DNA from: Dasypus novemcinctus
Lineage: Eukaryota; Chordata; Mammalia; Cingulata; Dasypodidae
Direction: 5' to 3'
Length of the DNA stretch: 64,000 nucleotides
Assembly (NCBI RefSeq): GCF_030445035.2
Contig: NC_080673.1
Span: 40,048,365 to 40,112,364, forward strand
The notes beneath the pieces were generated by a model that did no database searches, was not told the DNA's origin, and saw only the letters and a list, made by a program, of their open reading frames with translations. The position numbers were made by a program, and so were the translations under genes. Below, in pieces: positions 1-10,589 of the stretch (its first letter is position 1; the number at the start of each line of letters is the position of its first letter).

Positions 1-552
1 CAAGGCTGCAGAGGGCCTGTATAGAACATCGAACTTACCAAAGCCCCCAGTGATGAGTCCTGCTCTCCCATGTAAGGTGCTAACAGAAACATATTTTTTC
101 TTACCCACCATCAGACAGTGGCTATGAGTCACCTCCTCAGGAGAGGGGGTGTTCAAATGAGGGATCTTGGTGTGGAGGAGTCCAGACGCAGTCCTCTGCC
201 TTATCTGTTTTTCGTTCTTTCTTCCATCTGGTGGCAGGGGCACAGTCCTGGCCCTCAAGGAATCCATGGTCTAGGGCTCAAAATTTCATTCATGTTTTCA
301 TGAGAACTGCCAGATTCACTTGATATTCTCCTATAAAGAAACAGAGTGAATCTTGGATGAAAATAGGATGCTATTTCATGGCCTCACCTTCAACTCTCAA
401 ACAAAATCAAAGCTTTGGCCATCATGAGGCTGGGGGCCATTTTGAATTTTGTGCCATTTCTTTTCTAGCACAATATGATAGTGAGAGTGCCCAGTGTCAG
501 GCTGTAAAGTCTGATTCTCTAACCACTGCAAGCTCAGAAAACCAAAAGCAGT
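1..552. other. Unassigned single-copy-like sequence
   Basis: No family recognised. The stretch near 470-535 (ending in a 'ctctaaccactgcaagc' type motif) resembles the head end of an antisense MIR, but is too short and diverged to call. Short open frames here show no protein-like pattern. Confidence 0.3.
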
Positions 553-967
553 TGCCTTAGTTTCCTAACTGCTAAAACAAATATCATGCAATGGGTTGGC
601 TCAACCACAGGAATTTATTGGCTCATGGTTTCAGAGGCTGGAAGGCTTGTTTCCTCCCCAGATCAGGATCTTCTGGCTGGTCAAGAATCCTGGGGTTCTT
701 GGCTTTTCCATCATGTGGCAATGCTCATGGTGGCGTCCTCTCCTTTCTCTTCTGGGTTCCATTGGCTTCAAGCTGCTGGCTGCTTCCAGGGGCTGCTTCC
801 GATGGCAAATTTCCTTTGCTCCAACGACTTCACCCATACTGGGGCCCACTCCCATTCAGTTTGGGGACACCTTAAGTAATAGCATCTTCAAAGGTCCTAA
901 GTATAAATGGGCCAGGGGTTGCGACCTGAACATGCCTTTTGTGGGGGACATGACTCAACTCCCCAAA
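553..967 (-). mobile_element. Solo LTR, xenarthran MaLR/ERVL-like family A
   Basis: Read on the minus strand this ends with an AATAAA-type signal followed by the 'gagccaacccattgcatg' block and an 'aggaaactaa' terminus. The same 3' end occurs in the copies at 18,212-18,634 and 57,046-57,460. The 5-bp direct repeat GCAGT lies at 548-552 and 968-972, matching ERVL-type target duplications; the outermost bases deviate from TG...CA. The 160-residue frame at 596-1078 runs through this LTR and is not a gene. Confidence 0.75.
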
Positions 968-1385
968 GCAGTAAAGAAACACCCCGCCACCCCTTTTCTC
1001 CGGCTAATACTTCAAAGCTGGAGAGGGGAAATGAAGAAAGTTTTGCTTTGTAACTATTGTAAAATTAATATATCATAGAATTTTAGATTACAAACAGAAA
1101 AATAAAGTTGTCCAGAGTGACACCTTATACAACCTGCTATGTCTCAAAGTACAAAAAACTCCACCCCTGCACCTTGTGTTAAGAAGCCCATCTGGGTGAA
1201 GAGACGTGTGAGGCTTCTGCTGGCTGTGCGCTGAAGGAGCATCAGAGGAGAGCGTTTCTTGGTGCTTTGTTCTGCTCTGTATGGTGAGATGAGGATCGTT
1301 AGCAGGAAGTTTCTATCTCCATTCTGCTGTTCTCATTTCCATGTCTGGCTCAGGAAAGGAGAGCCCATGATATGTACAGTGTGCC
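968..1385. other. Unassigned sequence
   Basis: No recognisable repeat or exon. Contains an AT-rich strip (about 1040-1120) and ordinary mixed sequence leading into the hexanucleotide array. Confidence 0.3.
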
Positions 1386-1500
1386 CATGTCTAGGTCTAG
1401 GTCTAGGTCTAGGTCAAGGTATAGGTCAAGGTCTAGGTCTAGGTCAAGGTCAAGGTCTAGGTTAAGGTCTAGGTCAAGGTCTAGGTCTAGGTCTAGATCT
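1386..1500 (+). repeat. Hexanucleotide microsatellite, AGGTCT/AGGTCA units
   Basis: About 18 tandem hexamers, mostly AGGTCT with AGGTCA variants and a few other substitutions. It is read through as a Gly/Leu/Gln-rich frame (end of the 1259-1465 frame), which is a by-product of the repeat. AGGTCA occurs at 1411, 1423, 1441, 1447 and 1471; the pair at 1441-1452 is a head-to-tail tandem of two half-sites. The unit is not the telomeric TTAGGG. Confidence 0.95.
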
Positions 1501-1559
1501 ATGTTGACATCTATATTGTCTAATAGGAATTCTAGAAGGTGAGAAGAGAGTGTAGGGGA

Positions 1560-2290
1560 GGCATTAATCGAAGGAAGACCACTGAGAATTTTGCAGCATT
1601 AGTGAACAATAAGAATCCTCAAGTGGAAGAAGCTCTGAGCAGAGGATATTTTAAAAGCAACCAAAAAGTAAAGGGGAGCGTTTATAGCTCAAGTGGTTGA
1701 GTGCCTGCTTCCCATGTACAAGGTCCTGGGTTCAATCCCTGGTATCACCTGAAAAAAACAGGACCCAGTACTTAAAACAGAATACCCATTAGACAGCCAG
1801 CAAATGTCTTATCAGTAGCAGGAGAGAACAGAACACACAAAATAATATCTTAAAAGTGGCAAGAGAAGGTAATTGTCTTACTACAATTCTGAACCCTGAT
1901 AAAGTGTTATTGAAAGGTGAGGATGAAATGAAGATATTTCAGACAAACACTGATGGAATTTACCACTCACAGACCCTTAGTGAAAGAAATACTGAAGGAT
2001 GTACTAAATCCAGAAGAAATGATGATTAAATTATCATCGAATTTAATGGGACTTTTATTTAAAAAATACCTTGATGTGGAAATAAGAATAGGAGTTAGAA
2101 ACAGGGTGGAACTAAAATATTAGGCAACAATAACATGGAAGGTGTAGGACTGATCACAATGAAAATGTTATAGGTTCTCTATATTTTTCAGGATTAACTT
2201 TAGTCACTAAGTCAGTTATGAAAATGAAAAACCTAGTGAAAACCACTGAAAGAATGAAAATAGAATATATAATACCCAAGCCAGATGAGT
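1560..2290 (+). mobile_element. Old L1/HAL1-type fragment (ORF1 3' region)
   Basis: Degraded sequence with the order of phrases seen in L1/HAL1 ORF1: 'aagtggcaagagaagg', 'gacaaacactgatgg', 'gaaatactgaaggatg', 'ccagaagaaatgat'. The same region is recognisable in the L1 piece at 49,059-49,300. It is interrupted by a short tRNA-like SINE at about 1672-1759. Many stops; no coding capacity. Confidence 0.6.
1672..1759 (+). mobile_element. Short DAS-type tRNA-derived SINE (head only)
   Basis: A tRNA-like head with an A-box-like 'tagctcaagtggttgagt' and a B-box-like GGTTCAATCCC, followed by a short A-rich tail. The same ~75-bp unit occurs at 13,914, 14,021 and 51,488. It is a SINE rather than a tRNA gene: the cloverleaf pairing is poor and it sits inside an L1. 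Confidence 0.85.
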
Positions 2291-2766
2291 TGAGAGAGAG
2301 TTGCTCTGGCAAGACTTGATCTTTGCTATGGACCAGTAACTTGTTTGTGTTTCCTATTTAGTTTTCCACATAGTAATTTGTATTAAGGTTATCCTATTCT
2401 GAAGGTGATTATCTTACACCATTTGCATTTGTTGGAGCAGAAACTTTGTATTTTAATTTAAAGAGTTCTTGTCCATGAAGAGCCATATCTATACATGACC
2501 CAGAAATCCTGGACTTTCAACTGGATGGAATAACTCAGTGGGACTTTTTGGAGTTGCCTTCCTTGGGAGTTGGTAAGTATCTTCTGTATGTAGGAAAAGG
2601 AATTCCCATGAATATTTGGGGGGCTAATAGGTGGGCTGTGCCACAGATTGCTAGTTCTCCCTCAATATCCAGTCTTTTCTTCTCCCTCAGTAATAGAACC
2701 CACAATCTTCAGCTGGAAACATGGCCAGCCACAGTAAAGGTTATATTTTCCAGCCTTTCTTCTTTA
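2291..2766. other. Unassigned sequence
   Basis: No repeat family or exon recognised with confidence. The frame at 2548-2775 has no protein-like features. Confidence 0.3.
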
Positions 2767-3145
2767 TTTCATTAAAAAATTGTATTGAAGCATATCATTC
2801 ATACATGAACATACATAAACAACAAATGTATAGGAATAGTTCTGAACTTACAAAACAAACATGCATCTCATCATATAGGGCTACCATACTTCACCCCACC
2901 ACCAAAACTTCGCATTGTTGTGAAACATTGTTACCAACTATGAAAAAGCATCACCCAAATATTTCTACTAACTATAGCCTCTATCTTACATTTGGTATGT
3001 TTTCCCTCCCAACCCACCTGATTATTAACACCCTGTATTTGTTATCATTCACGAGAGAACATTCTCATATTTGTCCTGTTAACCACAGTCCATCATCCAC
3101 TCCAGCCTTTCTTACACTCAGGTCTGGCAGCACAATTAAGTAGTG
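2767..3145 (-). mobile_element. Xenarthran-type L1 3' UTR, antisense
   Basis: The sequence is the reverse complement, with divergence, of the 3' end of the L1 at 55,990-56,343: the block 'cattcatacatgaacata' followed by 'gaacttacaaaacaa' and 'catgcatctcatcat' matches that tail reversed and in the same order. The poly-T-like left edge marks the 3' end of the minus-strand element. The 2721-3143 frame is a shadow of it. Confidence 0.85.
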
Positions 3146-3229
3146 GCCAAAAGGATGCCAAAGGAAAATGTTTGTAAAGCTTTCAGGAAATACTTTTGAA
3201 ATATCCTTCCTTATTATTTTCTCCTTTCT

Positions 3230-3495
3230 GATGACTAGAATTCAAATATAATGGCTGATGCTCCAGCAACTATCTTGGACCATGAGGCAATTTTGAAAAC
3301 GGGAGCCAAAAATAGCAAAGCAATAAAATGAAAAGAGCTTAGGTCCTTGAAACTATGGAGGACAGCATTACCTCCAACTTTCTGGAAAATGGAGAAGAAA
3401 TGAACTTCTGCAGCTGTAATTAACCCTAAATGATACAGATTTGAAGAGCAAAAGGTGTAGAAAACTGGAGCCAGAAGAGCCTCTAACTCCATCTG
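3230..3495 (+). repeat. Ancient dispersed repeat, partial copy
   Basis: The core 'ataatggctgatgctccagc...accatcttggac..tgaggc' also occurs at 17,060-17,110 in the order seen there, including the later 'aggtccttgaa' / 'gggtccctgaag' block. The family is a common mammalian repeat, but I cannot name it safely from memory. A longer copy is at 16,865-17,290. Confidence 0.6.
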
Positions 3496-3754
3496 ATGGG
3501 CTCCCCTATTTTAGAAGGCAGAAAACGGCAGGACTAATGCAACTTCCAGACTGGTAATTTCCTGAATATTTTCTGGCATGGACTTTGCACTTAATAGGTG
3601 GTCTTTAAAGACTTGTGAAATGGAGGCAACTGCTCCCAAAAAGTGCTCATTTGCTGCCCATTATATTCATTTTATGATCACTTACCACAGAGGTACGTAA
3701 TCTGAGACCTGTGATTTCAAATCATATTAATGTGCTGATTCGTATGTCTACCTG

Positions 3755-3905
3755 GGCTGGTGGTTTTCAAATTAGAGCGTACAACCATCTTCTGAGGAAC
3801 ATAGTAAAAATGCAGTTTTCTTGGACCTACTGTCAAAAATGCTGATTCTATGGATTGGGAAGATGATGGGGAGTTCATGATGGAGTTATTTTTTCAAACA
3901 ACTCT
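3755..3905 (+). mobile_element. MER5A-like hAT-Charlie fragment
   Basis: Starts with a diverged 'ggtggttttcaaattagagcg', the head of MER5A, followed by the 'tgctgattctatggattggg' block that corresponds to 'ctgattcagtaggtctggg' in the consensus. The right end is lost. Confidence 0.55.
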
Positions 3906-5435
3906 GTAAGAACAACAGCTGCAGCATTTTGACTGCCTTTCCCAAATACCTGCCTTGGTTTCCTCTTATTTGAAAACATACACACACACACAGGTGAAAA
4001 AAGGAGGCCTGGCTTACTGCCAGTGAACATGAGACCTAGAAACCAGGGCAAGGCTCATCACCCAGCCTCACGGAAACAAACAAGCAAACAAACTGGATTA
4101 GTCGCCCAAATGAAAGTAGATTACATGTCTAGCTAGAAATGGAAGCAGAGAGTTTCCACTGTAAGTGCCAGGAAGGCGGTAGCATGGTAAGGTGATGCCT
4201 GAAAGAAAGGGGAGGCATGTCCCTTCCCCCATTCTTGATGGGCAGAATGGGGGAACAAGGAAGGAGCTAGCTGAGAAAGTCCCCACTGATTCACAACTGT
4301 GTGCTTTCGTCTTATCACTTATTAATGTTTGCAAAGTGCTCTCAGCCTCTTTGATAGAAAAGGAACAAATTATTGGCAACCCACTCGTTACTAGAACACT
4401 GAAGGTGAGACCGGGTGTGAATATTAAGACGGCCACTGACACCCCAAATGTAGAAGTCTGTTAGCAGGACAGACAGAGTGACCGACTGGTAGTCAGGGCT
4501 TCAGAATGATGTAAACTAAGCATCGTGCTACAAACTGCCTCTCTGTCCTCCCCCAGCCCCCACCCCAGACTCCAGACAAAGTGATTGTAACCCTGCCAAC
4601 CTCTCCAGTATTCCTGTCTCTGCCGAAAGATAACAAGATTTGGGGAACCCCTCAGTACAAATGCAGCGGGCAGCTGTCCTACTTGAGGCTGCCCAGGATG
4701 CGACACTGATGAGCCTTGGGGAAGGCAGTCGAATGGCCCATATGCCCTTTCCCAACTCCCTGGGAAGCTGGGCACTGGTTCTGACATGGGCAGGGCCTGC
4801 CAGAGCCAGGTGGCCAGGGTTTTAGCCTTGAGTCAGTAAAGCAAAGAGTCAGGGAGGAGGGGACTTTTTTCTAGGTGGCGATGATGATGGCCACAGAGCT
4901 CTGACCATGGCCAGAGTCAGTCATGGGCGTGCTTGTAGCTGAGTTCTTGCCACAGGGCTCTCTTTATTCCCATGGTCTTTCAACCTTCCAGTGACTCTGG
5001 GAGCTATGCCGTGTTCAGTATATATATATTTTTTGTACTTGAATCAGCCAGAGTTGGTGACTATTGCTTATAGCGAAGAAGCCTAGCTGGCTCAACCAAT
5101 GCCTTAGATGGAGAAAAGAACTCCAGATAAAGAAAACTCCCTACTTAAAAAAAGAAAAATCCCTGTAACTCATTGCAGAGCTGATAAAGTCAGGAGTTGC
5201 AAAGCCTTGCTTATTATTTGTGTTGATTAGACCTCAAAGATTTCTACACATTTAAGAAGCAGCAAAAATGTTTGACTCTGCCTTTCCTGTTCTCAGGATT
5301 TATCTTCAGGATGGTGCTAGCTGTTGGGCTTAAACTACAAGCGAGATGGTAATCCCATTTTCTGAGTCCTGATGGAGGAAACAGATTGAGTAGAGGGGCA
5401 CAGTGGGAATCAAGGATAACACTTAAGAAATGTTA
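3906..5435. other. Unassigned sequence
   Basis: Holds a short (CA)n run near 3980-3994 but no repeat family I can identify. Two opposite-strand frames near 4098-4787 reach 108-114 codons, but they overlap each other, show no motif and have no splice context, so I do not call them genes. A diverged single-copy exon cannot be excluded. Confidence 0.3.
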
Positions 5436-5669
5436 ACTTTGAGATGCCCCTGAAATAGCCAAAGGACATCCCAAGGTGAGAACTTGGATGGGTGTCAGAG
5501 TCTGGAGGTCATCAGCAAAGGGATGCTGTTTAAGGCCTTGGACAAGAGCAATCTGAAAAAAGAAATCTTTGTGTGTGTGTGGGTCTATCAGTTTATTATG
5601 GGAAAATAAAACCATAAGCAGTTACAGCACAAGTAAACACTGAATTTCCTTTAGAAAAAAGAAAAAGAG

Positions 5670-6050
5670 GGAAACGGACTTTGGCCCAGTGGTTAGGGCG
5701 TCCGTCTACCACATGGGAGGTCCGCGGTTCAAGCCCCGGGCCTCCTTGACCCGTGTGGAGCTGGCCCACGCGCAGTGCTGATGCGCGCAAGGAGTGCCCT
5801 GCCACACAGGGGTGTCCCCCGCGTAGGGGAGCCCCACGCGCAAGGAGTGCACCCATAAGGAGAGCCGCCCAGCACTAAGGAGGGAGCAGCCTGCCGAGGA
5901 ATGGCGCCGCCCACACTTCCCGTGTCGCTGACGACAACAGAAGCGGACAAAGAAACAAGACGCAGCAAAAAGACACAGAAAACAGACAACTGGGGGAGGG
6001 GAGGGGAATTAAATAAATACAAATAATAAATCTTTAAAAAAAAAAAAAGA
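5670..6050 (+). mobile_element. DAS SINE, full-length armadillo type
   Basis: tRNA-like head ('ggcccagtggttagggcgtc', 'ggtccgcggttcaagccccg' with a B-box GGTTCAAGCCC), then the body ('gccctgccacacaggggtgt', 'gagagccgcccagc', 'aatggcgccgcccacac', 'caacagaagcggacaaag') and a TAAA-rich, poly-A tail. DAS SINEs are RNA polymerase III-transcribed, L1-mobilised and restricted to armadillos. This copy keeps many CpGs, suggesting a fairly recent insertion. Overlapping minus-strand frames come from this element. Confidence 0.95.
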
Positions 6051-6599
6051 AATTAATAGAGAAGAATGAGAGGGTGTAGCTAGAGGGGGAGATCCAGGAG
6101 AGGGCAAGCCAGCCAAGGAGACCCAGTAGAAGTGTCTGGTGGGATAGGAGGAAAATCTAGAAAGTGTTGTATCCTGGAAAACAAGAGAGGAGAGTGATTC
6201 AGGAAACAGGAGAGAGTGACTGTTATACCTTGAAGAATGGTTGCATTAGATGAAATTGGATTTGACCACCTGGAGGTCATTGATGACCTTGCTGGGAGGA
6301 GTTTCGGGGCATGGTGGACCCAGAAGCCAGATTGGAGGGGATTGAAGATTAGTGGAAGGTGGAGAAGGAGGATAATAATGTGTTGTGGACAACTTGTTGG
6401 AGAAGGTTTGATATGAGGAAGAAGGGGGGCAAGAAGCAAATAAATGGGGCAGAAGTTGAGGCCCTGTGACATCAGGAGTCCTTTTCTAAGGCTGGGAGAT
6501 TCCAGCACATGTCTGTACTTCAGTGGGATTGATTCAGTAGAGAAGAGATTGATGTAACAGGAGAAAGAGAGATAACTGAAGGAATGAAGTCCTCACTCA

Positions 6600-6700
6600 G
6601 TGAATGTTTAGTGCTTGCCACGTGCCAGGTACTGCTCTGGGTGTGAAACACAAAGAAATGAATAACGCAGGCAAGGTTGCTGTTCTCATGAGCTTCCATG
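6600..6700 (-). repeat. MIR/L2-like fragment, antisense
   Basis: Contains the 'gtgcttgccacgtgccaggtactg' signature (compare 'ctactatgtgccaggcactg') typical of antisense MIR or L2 ends, followed by 'ttgctgttctcatgagcttcc'. Short and diverged. Confidence 0.5.
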
Positions 6701-7243
6701 CTGGGGAGAGTTCAGCTGAAGGATTGGCTTTTGGCAGGAACGGGTGCTTGTACTTTGACAGGACAGGTGTAGGCAGGAATAGGCTTGTAAGTTTGGAGTT
6801 GGGAAGAGAATTGAGTTCCTTCTGGTGGTGTTGATTTTCTCACCCAAGGCAGGTCATCAGCTGGCATCGAGGGTGGAGGAGGAGGTTATATGGGAGAGGA
6901 AAAGTTTGGAATGCTGCCTGGGGAAAGTAAACTGACAATGGAAACTGGTATGGTAACTAAGTAGTATCATTGGAGGTTGTCGAACTGATTGTGTGATTTT
7001 TTTTCGTGTTGCTGCCAGCTGCTCCAGGGCAGTCAGGTAGAAGGTCAATAGATGAGTCAGTCAGGGTTGGGGTTTTGCCAGATGAGTAAGACCTAGAATA
7101 AAGAGAAGCAAGGGAGTTGAGGATGTCTGCCAGGGAGAGGTTATCACGATGGATCCTGTAATCTATGCTAGATAATGAGGGCAGGCATGAGTGAAGGATA
7201 AAGGAAAGGGAGAGCAATGAGTCAGAGCTCTGGGGATGGCATC

Positions 7244-7619
7244 TGTCTCAGTTTGCCAAGCTGCTATGACAAATACCACACAGTTGGTTTGGCTCATGGT
7301 TTCAGAGGCTAGAAGGCTTGCTTCCTCCCAGGGTCAGTAGCATTCTGGCTCTCCAGCAATCCTTGGGTTCCTTGGCTTTCCTTGGCAATGTCCTCTTCTT
7401 TCTCTTCTGAGTTCCATTACCTTCCAGCTTCTGTCTCCTCCCCATGGCTTTCTCTCTAAAAGTCTTCCAGTAATAGGATTAAAACTCATCCCGATTCAGG
7501 ATAGCCGAACTTTAACTAAAAACCATCTTTGAAAGTCCTATTTACAATGGTTTCACACCCACAGGTATGCAGACCAAGAGCATGTCCAAACTGGGGTACA
7601 CAATTCAATCTACCCCTCA
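7244..7619 (-). mobile_element. Solo LTR, family A-related
   Basis: Begins TG and ends CA. Shares the 'ggctcatggtttcagaggct', 'gaaggcttgcttcctccc' and 'cttggctttcc' blocks with the copies at 553 and 57,046, in the same orientation. The end with 'tttacaatggtttcacacccac' also fits the family. No clear target duplication; it lies inside the purine-rich repeat. Confidence 0.7.
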
Positions 7620-7982
7620 GTCCTAGAGGGCAGGAAACCTGGGATGGGGGAGACCATGTTTGGAGAGGATGATTTCCGGGACTGACATCTCGGAGGTGGT
7701 GGTGATGTTGCTATGGCAAGGTTGGTGGGATTACCAAGGTGGCTGAGGTGGAAAAGAAGGTAAGGAACTTAGACCCTGTGGTGTCAGTTGGCTCCTCTAC
7801 GTGGATGTAAAAGTTGTGGAGAATAACAACAGGAGCAGAGGTTAAGGAAAAATTAGTGAGCAAGAGCTGGATTTTTAATGAATGATGTGGGTGTGATCAG
7901 AGGTTGGTAAAAGACAGCGATGAGGAGAGGTAGGGGCTGATGTCCCACAGGCAGCACAAGTTTCAAATAAGCTCTGGTTGAC

Positions 7983-8440
7983 TTTTAAAAATTGTGTTGT
8001 GGTAACACATATATAAACAAAATCTCCCATCTGAACTATTTTTAAGTGTGCAGTTCAGTGGTGTTAATTACATTCACAATGTTGTGCTACCATCACCACC
8101 ATCCACCATCCATTACCAGAACTCTTTCATCATCCTAAACAGAAACTGGACTCATTAAGCACTAACTCCCCATTCTAACTTGTGCCCCCAGCCCCTGCTC
8201 ACCTCTAATCTACTTTCTGTCTTATTCTAGATAATTCATATAAGTGGAATCCTACAATATTTGTCCTTTTGTATCTGGCTTATTACATTAGCAGAATGTC
8301 TTTAAATTTCCTCAGTGTGGTAGCATGTCTCAGAGCTTCATCCCTTTTTATGGCTGAATAGTATTCCATTACATGAATATACCACGTTTTATTTACCCCA
8401 TTCATCTCTTGATGGCTAAACTGTGGTTTTTAAAGAAAAG
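7983..8440 (-). mobile_element. L1M 3' end, antisense
   Basis: Classic antisense tail of an older mammalian L1: 'aagtgtgcagttcagtgg', 'cacaatgttgtgctaccatc', 'catataagtggaatcctac', 'tatggctgaatagtattcc'. No coding content. Confidence 0.85.
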
Positions 8441-8779
8441 GAAAAAGAAAAATACTTTGGAAATGGCAATGAGAGACAGCTTCTAGGGAAGCAGCCTATG
8501 TCGCTGGGGGGACCTCAGGTTTCAGTCAACACAAAGCGAAGCAGGGCACACTCAGAAAACAGGATGACGCCGTGGGGAATGTGCTGACCAGGTGGAGTTG
8601 TGGGGGCGTGTGGGAAGGGGGCAATGGGTCCATCTGGGGGCTACAGCAGGCACACCTGGCGTGCGGCGCCCTGGGGGCTGCCCCGGCTTGCCGCTCACTT
8701 TATAGCTTCTAACAGTAATTTCGTAAGGGCAGGTTTAAAGCATTTGCGCTCGTTTGTCTAGATGGATAGCCAGATTACA
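8441..8779. other. Unassigned GC-richer sequence
   Basis: Nothing recognisable; includes a G-rich stretch at about 8575-8690 with a few CpGs. No promoter or exon signature that I would defend. Confidence 0.3.
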
Positions 8780-9175
8780 TGTCAAGATTTATGTTAATAT
8801 ATGTCTAACAATAGGGGTCTGCTAAATAAATCATGATAGTTCAGATGATGGAATGTGAAGCCCCATTACAAATTGAGGGCCTGAAGAAAATCAGGAGAAT
8901 GCTCGCGGTGGAAAGTTAGGTGAAAAAAAGCAGGTTACAGAACATAGAATATGATCCCAGTTTGGTGAAACACACGAAAACAAAAACGTTTATCTATAGG
9001 TATACTTAGACATGGAAATAGATTGTACACTAAAACAATAATAACTGGCCTCTGGGGATAGAGGAAATATGAGAAATTTTTATGTACCTCCTACTTTACT
9101 GTTTTCCAAAAATCATAATAAATCTGTATTCGTTTTGTGATCTGAAAAAAAGAAAATTCGTCCTGACAATACACT
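8780..9175 (+). mobile_element. Old LINE 3'-end fragment
   Basis: Contains 'aataggggtctgctaaataaatcatgatagttc', 'gaaaaaaagcaggttacag' and 'atgatcccagtttggt', the usual string near the 3' end of old L1 copies, and ends with an AATAAA-like signal near 9118. Confidence 0.6.
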
Positions 9176-10224
9176 TTTCAAATTCTTGCCCTGCATCCCC
9201 CATCTCTGGAAGGACTCTTTAAAGAAACTCTCGTGGTTTCACAATAAATGTATGACTTCTTACCTTACAGTTGGGCCCTTCACATCTCACGCTTGTCATT
9301 CTCACCCCTGCTCTCTTTACGTCTTAGAGAAACAGTCTGCTCCTCGCACATGATCTTTCATTGTCCCTCCCAACACTGAATCAAAGGATCTGGAGTGCAA
9401 GTGACCACCGTGCTCCGCTAGGCCCTCCTGGATGCATGGGTCTTTTCTACAATGCCCCTGACAGGTGCCTCCTCCACAGGCCTGCAGCTGCTTGGAGGAG
9501 ACAGCCCCCTCGAGCCAGCGCCGCTGGTTTGGTTTTCTTCCAAGACCTGCCCACCTCTCCCAGTGCCTTTACGGTAGTCCAGGGCACCCCATCACCTGAG
9601 AAACAGCCCTGGCAGCTCCTCAAGTGGCTGGGGCAGCGGCGAGCCCTGGCCCCGCCCCTCCTGGCCCCCTTTTCTCTCCAGCTGCGCTTCTGCTCCTGTT
9701 TTGGGGTCTCTGCTCACTTCCTAAGGTCTTGAATTTAGGCTTAGCCTCTGGCTCCTTCTGCCCAACAGGGTGCCCCAGCCTCTTTGGCACCCCTTGGGGC
9801 TGTCCCTGTGACCTCCTCCTGGTTGGGTCTCTGGAATTGCATAGGCGGGGAGGGAAGCTCTGGACAGACCTCTTTCCATGCATCCTCTGTCATTTTCGTT
9901 TGGTTTGGTTCAGCCCACCTCTTGAGAATTTTTTATCCTAATTCACTCTTTCTCTCCCAGTTGCAATCCATATATCAATGTGTTTTGTATGTTGTCTCTG
10001 TCCTTTTAACAGACATTGATTAACCTGCAGAATGGGCTCAGGACCAGTGCCCCAGTGGGAGTCTCTGGAAAATTCCTGTAGGGCTGACATCACAGGACAC
10101 AGTCATTGGACCCATCGGGCTTCTACTGGCCTTGACAAGGTTGTGGTCAAAGGCTTTGCCGGAGTCCCTGCAAGATAAGGTGTGCGCGGCCCAGTCTCCC
10201 AGGGAAGGCTCTTCCTCAACCACC
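9176..10224. other. Unassigned sequence, C-rich in part
   Basis: Pyrimidine-rich, GC-richer segment from about 9400 to 9850. It has overlapping open frames on both strands (123 codons at 9361-9732; 105 at 9624-9941), but no domain, no consistent frame and no matching splice sites. No gene called. Confidence 0.3.
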
Positions 10225-10370
10225 CAGCCAAGGGACTCGGAACCTCACTCTTCTTGTCTGCAAAAGGGGGATGGTGATAACGTCGGTCCCATAGGCTGTT
10301 TATGGGGTGACGTATGTAAAAGCATTTGTGGTTCCTGATTTACAAATGCCACCCAAACGGTAGTGTTGGC
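10225..10370 (+). repeat. MIR fragment (3' half)
   Basis: Reads 'aacctcactcttcttgtctg', 'aaaagggggatggtgataac', 'cataggctgtttatggggtga', 'tgtaaaagcatttgtgg', which parallels the MIR core and tail in order. Confidence 0.65.
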
Positions 10371-10589
10371 AGTCAGATCCCTACAAGACACGGCTGAGAG
10401 TCTGGCGTGACCTGATTTTGGTCATCCGTTCCTCCGCTTTGTGATCGGTACTTTCCATGCTAAATGCTTGCAAATCACCTTTTCAATAATCTCTTCTACA
10501 ATTTTGCTAGAAATTTATATCAAACCCAGTCCATAGCTCATGAAACAAATTCTCTTCCCTCTTTTGAAAACTGAAGTAAACTACCATGC

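Larger units (their letters stand above)
5440..7960 (+). repeat. Ancient purine-rich dispersed mammalian repeat (copy 1, interrupted)
   Basis: Follows, in order, phrases of a long non-coding repeat known across placentals: 'gagatgcc...', 'ggaggtcatcagcaaag', 'cacctggaggtcattgatgacctt', 'agaagccagattggaggggattg', 'ggtcatcagctggcatcgagg', 'gttggggttttgccagatgag', 'gatgagtcagagctctggg'. It is split by the DAS SINE at 5670-6050, a MIR-like piece near 6600 and an LTR at 7244-7619. I cannot give its database name. Its low pyrimidine content creates long antisense frames (for example 6080-6508) that are not genes. Confidence 0.6.

Noticed and set aside
596-1078. 160-codon open frame
   Set aside because: It lies almost wholly inside a minus-strand LTR whose relatives occur elsewhere in the window in other frames; no motif.
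1386-1500. CRISPR-like or telomeric array
   Set aside because: Units are contiguous 6-mers without spacers, the genome is mammalian, and the unit is not TTAGGG.
5670-5760. tRNA gene
   Set aside because: The A/B-box head belongs to a DAS SINE, followed by the SINE body and poly-A tail. The short head-only units are likewise SINE relics with poor cloverleaf pairing.
9361-9941. Overlapping C-rich frames near 9.4-9.9 kb as an exon
   Set aside because: Competing frames on both strands, no domain and no splice sites consistent with a single frame.
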